Assembly: GCA_045591885.1 (NCBI GenBank)
Contig: JAZNTT010000093.1
Coordinates: 1-20,342, forward strand
Length of the DNA: 20,342 bases
Source: Colimorpha_A sp045591885
Lineage (GTDB): Bacteria; Bacillota; Clostridia; Oscillospirales; CAG-272
Direction: 5' to 3'
The position numbers and the translations under genes were made by a program. Position 1 is the first letter of the stretch, and each line of letters opens with the position of its first letter. The notes under the pieces were generated by a model. It ran no database searches, was not told the DNA's origin, and saw nothing but the letters and a program-made list of their open reading frames with translations. Of the stretch, positions 1-8,055 are shown piece by piece.

Positions 1-1
1 A

Positions 2-754
2 ATCAACAAGCTTCTCGGTACAGAGCGCCTTATCGTTTCCGACGTTGCGGGAACCACAAGAGACGCGATAGATACCGCGCTCGAAAACGAGCACGGAAAG
101 TACGTCCTTATTGATACTGCCGGAATACGCCGTCAAAGCAAGGTTGACGATCCTATCGAAAAATACAGCGTTCTCCGCGCAAAGCTGGCAGTCGAAAGAG
201 CTGACGTTTGCGTTATCATGATAGACGCGAACGAGGGAATTACCGAGCAGGACGAAAGAATTGCGGGTATTGCCCACGAGGCAGGGAAGCCGTCGGTGAT
301 CTGCATCAACAAATGGGACCTTATTGAAAAGGATAACAATACCGTCAAGGAATTTACCGAGAAGGTATATCAGGCGTTTTCTTATATGACTTATGCCGAG
401 GTTATCTACCTTTCGGCAAAGACGGGTCAGCGCGTTGATAAGCTTTACGGCCTTATAAACGACGCGTACGAGCAGAGCAGACGCCGTATTACGACGGGAA
501 TCCTAAACGACGTTCTTTCCGACGCGACGGCTCGCGTACAGCCGCCGTCCGATAAGGGAAAGTATCTCAAGGTATACTATATGACTCAGATCGGCGTTCA
601 GCCGCCTACCTTCGTCATATTCTGTAATTCCGTTGAGCTTTTCCATTTCTCGTACCGTAGATACATTGAAAATTGTCTGCGCGATACCTTTGGATTTAAG
701 GGTACGCCCATCAAGATCATAATCCGCGAACGCGGGGAGGATAGCGGCAAATGA
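2..754 (+). CDS. der: Ribosome-associated GTPase Der (EngA), C-terminal part
   Basis: Der is a double-GTPase needed for 50S ribosomal subunit assembly. The start lies left of the window. The frame is open from base 2 and covers most of the second G domain and the KH-like C-terminal domain. Visible motifs are VAGTTRDAID (switch I/G2 region), DTAGIRR (G3), NKWDLIEKD (G4) and SAKTG (G5). They are followed by the C-terminal domain with the usual YYMTQIGVQPPTFVIFCN and RYIENCLRDTFGFKGTPI stretches (each described by its key residues, both typical of Der). The TGA stop overlaps the ATG of plsY as ATGA, so the two genes are probably translationally coupled. der-plsY is a common neighbour pair in Firmicutes. 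The frame shows no damage. Confidence 0.97.
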   Translation: MNKLLGTERLIVSDVAGTTRDAIDTALENEHGKYVLIDTAGIRRQSKVDDPIEKYSVLRAKLAVERADVCVIMIDANEGITEQDERIAGIAHEAGKPSVICINKWDLIEKDNNTVKEFTEKVYQAFSYMTYAEVIYLSAKTGQRVDKLYGLINDAYEQSRRRITTGILNDVLSDATARVQPPSDKGKYLKVYYMTQIGVQPPTFVIFCNSVELFHFSYRRYIENCLRDTFGFKGTPIKIIIRERGEDSGK

Positions 755-1527
755 TGCTTTTTAATACTGTTACGACCGCTCTCGATCCTGAAAAGTTTGA
801 AGCTTTCAGACGCTATATTACCTACTCTTACGCACGCGGTCCGCTTGGACGTATGATGCTTGAAGGAAAGATCGACGGATGGGTTTATTATACGGTAGCA
901 ATTGCTATTGCCGTCCTCGGCTATTTCCTCGGAAGTATGAATTTCGCGGTTATAATTTCAAGGCTGAAATTCCACGAGGATATAAGAGCGAAGGGAAGCG
1001 GAAATGCGGGTGCGACCAATATGTCGCGCACCTACGGCAAGGCGGCAGGAATTGCGACTCTTGTCGGTGATATTCTCAAGACCGTCATCCCCGTGCTGGT
1101 TGCGAGATTGCTTGTCGGCGAGGTGTTCGGCTATCTTACGGGACTTATGTGCGCACTCGGTCACGCGTTCCCGTGTTACTATAAATTCAAGGGCGGAAAG
1201 TGCGTTGCCGTTACAGCGGCTGTGCTTCTCATTATGGAGCCGATTGCTTTCTTATTCCTGTTCATAATATTTGCAGCAGTTGTCCTCGCAACGAAGTACG
1301 TTTCGCTTGCTTCGATATTTACTGCCCTTATTTCCCCCGTCATCATACATAACTTTATTAAGAATAAATGTTACGGCGGCGGTCATATAGGAATTATCTT
1401 TTTGATCGTCCAGTGTTTGCTTGTCGTATTCCTTCACAGAGAGAACATTAAGCGTCTTCTTGACGGAAAAGAGAACAAATTCGTCTTCAAAAAGAAAAAA
1501 ACCGAAAATAATGGCGAGGAAAAATAA
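751..1527 (+). CDS. plsY: Glycerol-3-phosphate acyltransferase PlsY, N-terminally extended
   Basis: PlsY is a membrane enzyme that transfers an acyl group from acyl-phosphate to glycerol-3-phosphate, the first step of phospholipid synthesis. The 258-residue chain has the three family motifs: GSGNAGATN (82-90), FKGGKCVA (146-153) and HREN (229-232), followed by a GKEN stretch near residue 239. It has several hydrophobic segments, the first around 47-66. Two points are odd. About 45 soluble residues precede the first membrane segment, while the usual family length is near 200. Motif 2 has Cys where Gly is usual (GGKG). The ATG at 751 is preceded by GGGGAGG about 10 bases upstream and overlaps the der stop, which favours the long start. 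A shorter start at Met35/36 is possible but has a poorer ribosome binding site. Confidence 0.93.
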   Translation: MMLFNTVTTALDPEKFEAFRRYITYSYARGPLGRMMLEGKIDGWVYYTVAIAIAVLGYFLGSMNFAVIISRLKFHEDIRAKGSGNAGATNMSRTYGKAAGIATLVGDILKTVIPVLVARLLVGEVFGYLTGLMCALGHAFPCYYKFKGGKCVAVTAAVLLIMEPIAFLFLFIIFAAVVLATKYVSLASIFTALISPVIIHNFIKNKCYGGGHIGIIFLIVQCLLVVFLHRENIKRLLDGKENKFVFKKKKTENNGEEK

Positions 1528-1545
1528 ATTTTTTGAAAAAGAGTA

Positions 1546-1574
1546 TTGCATTTTTTGAAAACTTGTGATATACT
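1546..1574 (+). promoter_or_regulatory. Sigma-A promoter of rpmB
   Basis: TTGCAT (1546-1551) and TATACT (1569-1574) are separated by exactly 17 bases, with an extended -10 TG two bases upstream of the -10 hexamer. It lies about 70 bases ahead of the rpmB ATG, in the gap after plsY, so rpmB has its own transcription start. Confidence 0.7.
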
Positions 1575-1643
1575 TACCAAGTATGAATTTCTAAATAAGA
1601 AATATTGACTAATTTCAGATATATGGATGGAGGTGTCCTAAAG

Positions 1644-1829
1644 ATGGCAAAGTGTGATATCTGCGGCAAGGGCGTTGTTTTTGGTCTTAACGTTTCCCAT
1701 TCCAACCGCAAGACCGCAAGAACCTGGAAGCCCAACGTAAGAAAGGTTAAGGCAGTTGTAAACGGTACTAACAAGACCGTTCACGTATGCTCCCGTTGCC
1801 TGCGCTCGGGTAAAGTAGAAAGAGCTTAA
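1644..1829 (+). CDS. rpmB: Ribosomal protein L28, zinc-binding form
   Basis: This is the 61-residue large-subunit ribosomal protein bL28. It begins MAKCDICGKG and carries NRKTARTWKPN and a second Cys pair CSRC. The pairs C4/C7 and C49/C52 make the zinc-ribbon ('C+') form of L28, rather than the Cys-free form some bacteria switch to under zinc limitation. An in-frame upstream start exists at 1605, but the ATG at 1644 has a GGAGG-type site 9 bases upstream and matches the conserved N-terminus. The gene has its own promoter at 1546 and terminator at 1871, so it is monocistronic. Confidence 0.97.
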   Translation: MAKCDICGKGVVFGLNVSHSNRKTARTWKPNVRKVKAVVNGTNKTVHVCSRCLRSGKVERA

Positions 1830-1870
1830 TAAGAGAGAGCCGAAAAACAGCTCTATAACTATGCTCAAAC

Positions 1871-1906
1871 GACCGAATGGCAACGATTTGCCGTTCGGTC
1901 TTTTTC
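1871..1906 (+). terminator. Rho-independent terminator after rpmB
   Basis: GACCGAATGGCAA pairs with TTGCCGTTCGGTC across a short loop, with one mismatch, and is followed by TTTTTC. It lies 41 bases after the rpmB stop and ends 10 bases before the next start codon. Confidence 0.88.
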
Positions 1907-1916
1907 TTGGAGAAAT

Positions 1917-2621
1917 ATGAAGATTCTTGTTGACGCTAAGATGTCATCTAAGGCGCGTAACTCGCTTTCAATCTACGGTGAGGTCATTTCCTTGCCTAAA
2001 TGGAAGGAACTCCCTGAGCCGGTATCGTCGCACCCCGATATGCTTTTTTATCCCTTGCCCGACGGAAAGATTCTTGTCGGTCGGGATTATTATAACGAAA
2101 ATTGCGGCTTTTTTGAGCCGCTTCCGTGTAATTTCGTCTTTGACGAAAAAACGCCGAGCGGAGAATACCCGTTCGACGTGCGATTTGACTGTCTTGGCGT
2201 TGATGGCGTTCTTTACGGAAAAGAAGGCTTTGTTTCGGAAATTGCTAAGGCGTATTATCCGTCATTCGTTTCCGTAAAGCAGGGATATACCAGATGCTCC
2301 GTTGCGATGCTTTCGGAAAAATGTGCCGTTACTGCCGATCGAGGAATCGCCTCGGCGCTAAGTAAAAACGGAATTGACGTTCTTGTGATCAGACCCGGTC
2401 ACATAGAATTAAAGGGATATGATAGCGGATTTATCGGCGGCGCAGGTGCGCTTATAAGCGGCGGTGTTTACGGATTCTTTGGGGATCTGCTCTCGCATCC
2501 CGACGGCGAAATGATTGCTGAATTTGCCGATCGGCATAAAATAAAAGCCGTGTCGCTTTCGGATGAACCTTTAAGCGACAACGGCGGTCTTCTCATTCTT
2601 CGAGAAGCTCAGCTTCGGTAA
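1917..2621 (+). CDS. DUF6873-like protein (proposed guanidino-modifying-enzyme fold)
   Basis: This 234-residue cytosolic protein has no signal peptide. Its C-terminal half holds ITADRGIASALSKNGIDV-like text (actual: AVTADRGIASAL at about 138), then RPGHIELKGYDSGFIGG and FFGDLLSHPDGE. I recognise this pattern from clostridial proteins annotated as DUF6873, which are predicted to adopt the amidinotransferase (GME) fold. The reaction is unknown, and I cannot assign catalytic residues with confidence. The start at 1917 follows TTGGAG closely. It lies directly after the rpmB terminator, and no clear promoter of its own is visible, so some readthrough may express it. Its last 29 bases overlap the 3' end of spoVG on the other strand. 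Confidence 0.7.
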   Translation: MKILVDAKMSSKARNSLSIYGEVISLPKWKELPEPVSSHPDMLFYPLPDGKILVGRDYYNENCGFFEPLPCNFVFDEKTPSGEYPFDVRFDCLGVDGVLYGKEGFVSEIAKAYYPSFVSVKQGYTRCSVAMLSEKCAVTADRGIASALSKNGIDVLVIRPGHIELKGYDSGFIGGAGALISGGVYGFFGDLLSHPDGEMIAEFADRHKIKAVSLSDEPLSDNGGLLILREAQLR

Positions 2622-2901
2622 CCTCGCCCTCTTCCTCGATTCGCGTAAGCTCGGCGAAATACTCGTCGAGGACGGTTTTTTCGAGAAGCGTGCGGAAGTC
2701 CGAATTTATGGGATGTATTATATCCCTGTACGTGCCGTCCGGATTTTTGCGGCTCGGCATTACGATGAAAAATTTATCCTTGGTGTTAATTACTTTGATG
2801 TCATGAAGTGCCAACTGATTATCGAAGGTGACAGAAACGACGGCTTTCATCGGACCGTCGTCATTGAATGTTTTGCGAATCTTAACGTCCGTGATCTGCA
2901 T
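2593..2901 (-). CDS. spoVG: SpoVG family RNA/DNA-binding regulator
   Basis: SpoVG is a small nucleic-acid-binding regulator, first known for sporulation septum control in Bacillus and widespread in Firmicutes. The 102-residue chain matches the family from the first residue (MQITDVKIRK) through SVTFDNQLALHDIKVI, the core FIVMPSRKNPDGTYRDI and the helix HPINSDFRTLLEK. The C-terminus is acidic (EEEGEVTEAELLEE). The start has a strong GGAGG on the minus strand 6 bases upstream. The gene converges on, and overlaps by 29 bases, the DUF6873-like gene. It is divergent from murC across an AT-rich gap of 167 bases. Confidence 0.97.
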   Translation of the reverse strand: MQITDVKIRKTFNDDGPMKAVVSVTFDNQLALHDIKVINTKDKFFIVMPSRKNPDGTYRDIIHPINSDFRTLLEKTVLDEYFAELTRIEEEGEVTEAELLEE

Positions 2902-2993
2902 GGCATACCTCCATATAAAGTTGCATTATTATTAACGCATAATAATATTATATTTGTTGATTATGTCTATATTTATAATGAAATTGATATGTT

Positions 2994-3022
2994 GTTTTAA
3001 CTGTTTTTAAACTTTTTGTCAA
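2994..3022 (-). promoter_or_regulatory. Possible spoVG promoter
   Basis: On the minus strand, TTGACA (3022-3017) is followed 17 bases later by TAAAAC (2999-2994), a weak -10. The -35 is perfect. No sigma-H-type sequence like that of Bacillus spoVG was recognised. The surrounding gap (2902-3068) is very AT-rich and must also hold the murC promoter, for which I see only weak candidates. Confidence 0.35.
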
Positions 3023-3068
3023 TAAACATACATATCGTTAACCTTTTGCCACCGAAAGGAAAAATGCT

Positions 3069-4433
3069 ATGAACATAAGAAAAATAGCTGCTATTATGAT
3101 GGGCTCGAAAAGGATACACTTTGTCGGTATAGGCGGAATAAGTATGTCATCGCTTGCTGCAATAACAAGAACTAAGGGCTATACGGTCACGGGAAGTGAC
3201 AGAGTAAAAAGCGCGATGACCGAGCGCCTCGAGAAGCTTGGGATCACAGTTTACTATTCCCACAGCGAGGACAACGTGCTTGACTCGGACGTTATCGTTT
3301 ATACCGCTGCCGTCCATCCCGACAACCCCGAGCTGAAAAAAGGAAGTGAGAGGGGTATCCCGCTTATAACGAGAGGAGAATATCTCGGTTGGCTTATGAG
3401 TGAATATAAGTGCCGAATCGGTGTCAGCGGCACTCACGGCAAAAGCACTGTTACCTCGATGCTTACCGAAATCTACCTTGCCGGTAAATTTGATCCTACC
3501 GTTGTCAGCGGTGCTGAGCTTTCTTCTATCGGCGGTGCTTTTCACCTTGGGGCAGAGAATTACTTTATCTTCGAGGCGTGTGAATATTGTGATTCCTTCC
3601 TTTCGTTCTGTCCGACAACTGCCGTTGTGACCAATCTTGAATACGATCACGCCGATTATTTCAAAACCATGGATCAGCTCCGCGCATCGTTTCGACAGTA
3701 CGTCGGCTACGGCGATATTGCAGTCCTTAATGCCGACGATGATGAGGCGATTGCGCTCTCTGACGGTTATAACGGAAAAACGGTTTCTTTTTCCGCTTTC
3801 GGAAAGGGAGATTATAATGCTGAAAATATAGTTTACAACTGCGGTTGCGCTTCCTTTGAGCTTAATTATCACGGTGAAAGGCTTGGCCATATCGTGCTTA
3901 CCGTTCCGGGCGTTCATAACGTGTATAACGCTCTTGCTGCCGCCGCTTCTGCTTTGACAAACGGCGCAAGCTTTGAAGCCGTCAAAGCCGGTCTATACGC
4001 ATTCGGCGGTGCAAGGCGCCGATTTGAATACAAAGGCAAGACTGAGAAGGGTGCAGAGGTCTATATTGACTACGCTCACCATCCGTCTGAGATCAAGGTA
4101 ACACTTAATGCTGCTAAGACCTTCGGAAAGCGTGTTGTGACCGTCTTTCAGCCGCATACCTATTCCCGTACCGCGAGCTTGTTTGACGATTTTACTACAT
4201 CATTCTGCGATTCCGATATAACGCTTTTTGCCGACATTTACGCCGCGCGTGAGACCGATAATCTCGGCGTTTCCTCAGAGCTTCTTGCGAGCAAAACGCC
4301 GAAAGGAATCTGCCTTAACACCTTTGAAAATATTGCGGAATACCTGAAAAACAACTGCGGTGAAAACGATATTATTATGATTCTCGGCGCAGGTGACGTT
4401 ATAAAAATTGCAGATCTGATAATTCACATGTGA
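3069..4433 (+). CDS. murC: UDP-N-acetylmuramate--L-alanine ligase
   Basis: MurC adds L-alanine to UDP-MurNAc using ATP, the first amino-acid step of the peptidoglycan stem peptide in the cytosol. The 454-residue length is normal. Domain 1 has the nucleotide-sugar loop HFVGIGGISMSSL (17-29). Domain 2 has the P-loop GVSGTHGKST (118-127), then FEACEYCDSFL and the metal/substrate region VVTNLEYDHADYF. Domain 3 has DYAHHPSEI and FQPHTYSRT, as in the family. The P-loop has KST where KTT is more usual, a conservative change. The start at 3069 is preceded by GAAAGGA. It is alone between the divergent spoVG and a terminator at 4453. Confidence 0.97.
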   Translation: MNIRKIAAIMMGSKRIHFVGIGGISMSSLAAITRTKGYTVTGSDRVKSAMTERLEKLGITVYYSHSEDNVLDSDVIVYTAAVHPDNPELKKGSERGIPLITRGEYLGWLMSEYKCRIGVSGTHGKSTVTSMLTEIYLAGKFDPTVVSGAELSSIGGAFHLGAENYFIFEACEYCDSFLSFCPTTAVVTNLEYDHADYFKTMDQLRASFRQYVGYGDIAVLNADDDEAIALSDGYNGKTVSFSAFGKGDYNAENIVYNCGCASFELNYHGERLGHIVLTVPGVHNVYNALAAAASALTNGASFEAVKAGLYAFGGARRRFEYKGKTEKGAEVYIDYAHHPSEIKVTLNAAKTFGKRVVTVFQPHTYSRTASLFDDFTTSFCDSDITLFADIYAARETDNLGVSSELLASKTPKGICLNTFENIAEYLKNNCGENDIIMILGAGDVIKIADLIIHM

Positions 4434-4452
4434 AAGTTCACAAAACTTAACA

Positions 4453-4493
4453 TCCCTCTGAAGCAAAAATGATGCTTTGGGGGGACTTTTTTT
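4453..4493 (+). terminator. Rho-independent terminator after murC
   Basis: A 13-pair stem (TCCCTCTGAAGCA with TGCTTTGGGGGGA, including three G-T pairs) with a 7-base loop is followed by seven T. It lies 20 bases after the murC stop. Confidence 0.85.
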
Positions 4494-4514
4494 GCTTTAA
4501 TTGGGATTTTGCGG

Positions 4515-4543
4515 TTGACATGTGTTAAAAAATGTGATATAAT
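4515..4543 (+). promoter_or_regulatory. Consensus sigma-A promoter of the DeoR/2-oxoacid dehydrogenase operon
   Basis: TTGACA (4515-4520) and TATAAT (4538-4543) are both perfect hexamers with a 17-base spacer and an extended -10 TG. Transcription should start near 4550. The ATG at 4549 would then have no leader, so translation probably starts at 4582. Such a strong promoter fits a gene set held down by a repressor. Confidence 0.85.
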
Positions 4544-4567
4544 TACAAATGAATGTGAATTTTAACA
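4523..4567 (+). promoter_or_regulatory. Candidate DeoR operator: direct and inverted repeats over the promoter
   Basis: AATGTGA occurs at 4531-4537 and again at 4552-4558, exactly 21 bases (two helical turns) apart, flanking the -10 box and likely start site. TGTTAAAA (4523-4530) and TTTTAACA (4560-4567) form an inverted repeat around the same region. Repeats placed this way upstream of a DeoR-family gene suggest autoregulation of the whole operon. Binding is inferred, not shown. Confidence 0.45.
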
Positions 4568-4581
4568 TTAAGGAGACAAAA

Positions 4582-5346
4582 ATGAGCTTGGCAAGAAGAA
4601 GTGCGATTCATCAGCTATTCCAAAGCAAGCCCTTTATCACACTCCACGAGCTGGAGGAGATGTTCCCCGAGGTCTCGAGCATGACCCTGCGCCGAGATAT
4701 TGAGTATTTTGAGCGCCAGGGCGAAGCGATCAAGGTCAGAGGCGGCGCGAGGTCCATGAAGTTTATTACTACTTCAATGGAGGATGCGTTCAGCCTTCGC
4801 CTTCATTCCAATTCCTACGCTAAGGAAAAGATAGCGACTGAGGCGCTTCGCTTTGTCGAAACGGGAAGAAGTATATTCCTCGATTCGGGAACAACTGTGC
4901 TTCGACTCGCGGAGATCATTCCGAACAGCCGTCTTACGGTTACTACAACGGGACTTAACGTCGCTATCGAGCTCATGAAAAAGGATCAGCCGATAGTAAA
5001 TATCGTCGGCGGTATGATAAACCGCGATAACGTGACCGTTTCGGGTAATCAGTCAGTGCAGTTTATCGAGAGCATCAACATTGACGTTGCGTTTATAGTT
5101 CCTTCGGGTGTCTCAGCGGATGACGGGCTTACCTGCGGTAACTATAACGATTGCGAGCTTAAAAAGCTCGTTATTGAAAAGGCGCGCAAGGTCGTCGTTC
5201 TTATGGACGCATCTAAGACCGATAAGAGCTTGCCTTACACCTTCAGTAATTTTTCCGACATTGACTGCATAATCTCCGACGGCGCCCTTCCGCCCGACGT
5301 AAGAGAAAAGGCACAGGCGGAAAATGTTGAAATCATTATTGCATAA
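4582..5346 (+). CDS. DeoR-family transcriptional regulator
   Basis: This is a 254-residue DNA-binding regulator. An N-terminal winged helix-turn-helix (about 5-55) includes LHELEEMFPEVSSMTLRRDI, and a DeoR-type phosphosugar-sensing domain follows. The second domain has FLDSGTTVLRLAEII, NIVGG, ELKKLVIEKARKVVVL and MDASKTDKS, followed by SDIDCIISDG; these match the family. The family usually represses sugar or nucleoside genes and is released by a phosphorylated metabolite. I chose 4582 because AAGGAG (4570-4575) stands 6 bases before it and it matches the usual N-terminus; the in-frame ATG at 4549 falls at the expected transcription start. The E2 gene starts 32 bases downstream with no promoter between, so the regulator probably leads and controls the dehydrogenase operon. 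Confidence 0.93.
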   Translation: MSLARRSAIHQLFQSKPFITLHELEEMFPEVSSMTLRRDIEYFERQGEAIKVRGGARSMKFITTSMEDAFSLRLHSNSYAKEKIATEALRFVETGRSIFLDSGTTVLRLAEIIPNSRLTVTTTGLNVAIELMKKDQPIVNIVGGMINRDNVTVSGNQSVQFIESINIDVAFIVPSGVSADDGLTCGNYNDCELKKLVIEKARKVVVLMDASKTDKSLPYTFSNFSDIDCIISDGALPPDVREKAQAENVEIIIA

Positions 5347-5378
5347 AAAAATTTGAATTATATATTAGGAGGTCTATT

Positions 5379-6650
5379 ATGGCACAGGTAGTAATTATGC
5401 CCCGTCAGGGACAGAGTGTCGAGAGCTGTGTTATCACCGAATGGAAGAAAAAGGTCGGTGATAAGGTAGAGGAAAAGGATGTTCTTTTCTCCTATGAGAC
5501 CGATAAGTCGAGCTTCGATGAGCTTTCGACTGTTTCGGGTACGCTTCTCGCCGTTTTCCACGAGGAGGGTGACGACGTCGAATGTCTGCTCCCCGTATGC
5601 GTTATCGGTAACGAGGGCGAGGACATTTCCGCGCTTGTTCCCAAGAAGGAAGAGGCGGCAGCTCCTGCTCCCGAAGCACCCAAGGAAGAAGTTAAGACAG
5701 AAGAGAAGGCACCCGCTCCCGAGGCTGCCCCTACAGGCAGTGCGGTAAGCACTGAGGGAAAAATCAAGATTTCTCCCCGTGCGCGCCATCTTGCTGAAAG
5801 AACCGACGCTGATATTTCCCGTGCAGTTCCGACAGGACCTAACGGCAGAATTATCGAGCGCGACATCAACACCCTGCTTGACAAGGGTTGGACGAACGCA
5901 GACAAGCCGGTTGAAGAGGCTGTAGCTGCTCCCGCAGTGACGGCCGCTCCTGCTGTTGAGGAGTACACCGACGTTAAGCTCCCGAACATCCGCAAGGTCA
6001 TCGCAAAGAGCATGCACGCATCTCTTTCGAATATGGCTCAGCTTACCCTTAACTCCTCGTTCGATGCGACCGCTATCATGGCGTTCCGCGCGCAGGTAAA
6101 GGACAACGCAGAGAAGCTCGGACTTAACAATATTACAATCAACGATATTGTCCTTTACGCAGTTTCGAGAACGATCCTTTCCTTCAAGGATCTCAACGCT
6201 CATTATCTTGATGATAAGGACGTAATGCGTTACTTCAATACCGTTAACCTCGGTATTGCTGTTGATACCGAAAGAGGACTTCTCGTTCCTACCGTATTCG
6301 GTGCAGAAAAGCTCTCGCTTAACGAGCTTTCTTCTGAGGCAAAGAGCGTTATCAAGGCGGCTCAGTCGGGCAGCATCGCTCCCGATAAGCTCAAGGGCGC
6401 ATCGTTCACCGTAACCAATCTCGGTGCTATGGGAATCGAATCCTTTACTCCCGTAATCAATCCTCCTCAGACCGGTATACTCGGTGTTGATGCGGTGACT
6501 TACAGAGTTAAGGCTGACGGAAGCACCTATCCTGCTATGGGTCTTTCCCTTACCTTTGACCACCGTGCTCTTGACGGTGCTCCTGCTGCAAAGTTCCTGA
6601 AGGCACTTTGCGACAACCTTACGAATTTCAATCTTCTTCTTGCAAAATAA
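5379..6650 (+). CDS. 2-oxoacid dehydrogenase E2 component (lipoyl acyltransferase)
   Basis: E2 is the core of the pyruvate/acetoin/branched-chain dehydrogenase complexes. It carries the acyl group on a swinging lipoyl-lysine and passes it to CoA. The 423 residues hold one lipoyl domain (1-80, lipoylated Lys43 in ETDKSSF), an Ala/Pro/Glu-rich hinge (about 88-125), and a peripheral-subunit-binding domain (about 130-165, SPRARHLAE ... GPNGRIIERDI). A second Ala/Pro hinge and the acyltransferase domain (about 197-423) follow, with the active site DHRALDG (His395, Asp399). A strong AGGAGG precedes the ATG. The substrate cannot be told from sequence: ETDKSSF is seen in acetoin- as well as pyruvate-type E2 proteins. 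Only one lipoyl domain is present, as in most Gram-positive forms. Confidence 0.95.
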   Translation: MAQVVIMPRQGQSVESCVITEWKKKVGDKVEEKDVLFSYETDKSSFDELSTVSGTLLAVFHEEGDDVECLLPVCVIGNEGEDISALVPKKEEAAAPAPEAPKEEVKTEEKAPAPEAAPTGSAVSTEGKIKISPRARHLAERTDADISRAVPTGPNGRIIERDINTLLDKGWTNADKPVEEAVAAPAVTAAPAVEEYTDVKLPNIRKVIAKSMHASLSNMAQLTLNSSFDATAIMAFRAQVKDNAEKLGLNNITINDIVLYAVSRTILSFKDLNAHYLDDKDVMRYFNTVNLGIAVDTERGLLVPTVFGAEKLSLNELSSEAKSVIKAAQSGSIAPDKLKGASFTVTNLGAMGIESFTPVINPPQTGILGVDAVTYRVKADGSTYPAMGLSLTFDHRALDGAPAAKFLKALCDNLTNFNLLLAK

Positions 6651-6662
6651 GGGGTGAAGAAT

Positions 6663-8024
6663 ATGTACGATCTGATAATTTTAGGCGGCGGCCCTGCCGG
6701 CTACAATGCGGCTGAAAGAGCTGCTCACGGCGGTCTTAAAACGCTTCTTATCGAGGGCAGAGCGCTCGGCGGTGTTTGTCTTAACGAGGGCTGTGTTCCT
6801 ACAAAAACGCTTCTTTACTCCGCAAAGATATTCGACTACGCGAAGCATAGCGCCGAGTACGGCGTTAAGTTCGACGGTGCGTCGATCGACCATTCTGCCG
6901 TTATCGACAGAAAGGGAAGGGTAGTTAAGACTCTCGTCGGCGGAATCGGCGCTTCGATGAAGCGCGCAGGCGTAACCGTTGTAAACGCTTACGGAACCAT
7001 CATGGGCAAGGATGCAAGCGGATTTACTGTTAAGGCAGGCGACGAGGAATATAAGGGCACGAAGCTCCTTATCTGTACCGGCTCGACTGCGGCTGTTCCT
7101 CCTATTCCCGGACTTCGTGAGGCGGTAGACAGCGGATTCGCTATGACAAACCGCGAAATACTCGATATGAAAAAGGTTCCCGAGAAGCTCGTCGTTATCG
7201 GCGGCGGTGTAATCGGACTTGAAATGGCTTCTTATTTCAACTCGATCGGTTCTAAGGTAACGGTCATTGAAATGCTTGACCACATCGCAGGTCCGACCGA
7301 CAGCGAAATTTCGAAGATCCTTTATAAGAACTACGTCAAGAAGGGCGTTGAGTTCCTTCTCGGCGCGAAGGTCACCTCCGTTGGCAAGGACTGCGTAAAC
7401 TACGAGCTTAACGGTAAGGAAGAATCGGCAAAAGCCGATGCGGTTCTTGTTTCTATCGGACGCCGCGCAATGACTCAGGGCATCGGACTTGAGAACATCG
7501 GCGTTCTTACCGAAAGAGGCGCGATCGTAACCAACGACAAGCTTGAAACGAACGTTTCGGGCGTTTGGGCGGCAGGCGACGTAAACGGCAAGAGCATGCT
7601 TGCTCACACGGCTTACCGCGAGGGCGAGGTCGCTGTAAACAATATGCTCGGAAAGCCCGACAGAATGAATTACAATTCCGTTCCCGCAGTTATCTACACC
7701 AACCCCGAGGTCGCATCGGTCGGAGAGACCACCGAGACCGTAAAGGCAAAGGGACTTGATGCCAAGGTCGAGAGCTTCACGCTCAAGTACAGCGGCAGAT
7801 ATATTGCCGAAAACGAAGGCGGAGACGGAATCGTCAAGCTCATTATCGACAAGGAACACCGTAAGGTCATCGGAGTTCACATGATCGGTAACTACGCGTC
7901 GGAAATTATCTACGGTGCGGCGCTTATGGTTGACCGTGAGATGAGAGTCGAGCAGGTGCAGAAGATAGTCTTCCCGCATCCGACAGTCGGCGAGGTCATC
8001 CGCGAAGCAATGTTTATGATTTAA
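6663..8024 (+). CDS. lpdA: Dihydrolipoamide dehydrogenase (E3)
   Basis: E3 is the flavoprotein that reoxidises E2 lipoamide and makes NADH. Numbered from Met at 6663 (453 residues), it has the FAD loop LGGGPAGYNAA (from about 7), redox-active cysteines C39 and C44 in CLNEGCVPTK, the NAD loop VIGGGVIGLE (about 178-187), the second FAD motif WAAGDV, and the C-terminal His439/Glu444 pair in HPTVGE. There is no N-terminal lipoyl domain. A GTG nine bases earlier (6654) is in frame, but AAGGGGTGA would then sit on top of it; with the ATG at 6663 the same site has normal spacing. It lies 12 bases after E2 and is clearly in the same operon. Confidence 0.96.
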   Translation: MYDLIILGGGPAGYNAAERAAHGGLKTLLIEGRALGGVCLNEGCVPTKTLLYSAKIFDYAKHSAEYGVKFDGASIDHSAVIDRKGRVVKTLVGGIGASMKRAGVTVVNAYGTIMGKDASGFTVKAGDEEYKGTKLLICTGSTAAVPPIPGLREAVDSGFAMTNREILDMKKVPEKLVVIGGGVIGLEMASYFNSIGSKVTVIEMLDHIAGPTDSEISKILYKNYVKKGVEFLLGAKVTSVGKDCVNYELNGKEESAKADAVLVSIGRRAMTQGIGLENIGVLTERGAIVTNDKLETNVSGVWAAGDVNGKSMLAHTAYREGEVAVNNMLGKPDRMNYNSVPAVIYTNPEVASVGETTETVKAKGLDAKVESFTLKYSGRYIAENEGGDGIVKLIIDKEHRKVIGVHMIGNYASEIIYGAALMVDREMRVEQVQKIVFPHPTVGEVIREAMFMI

Positions 8025-8055
8025 GAAATTTTAATAATAAAAGGAGAACAAAACT

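Noticed and set aside
1574..1883. Small minus-strand ORFs across rpmB
   Set aside because: They are complements of the L28 gene and its terminator, with no supporting signals.
4549..4581. Upstream ATG giving an 11-residue longer DeoR protein
   Set aside because: It coincides with the expected transcription start and has no ribosome binding site; the ATG at 4582 has AAGGAG and fits the family N-terminus.
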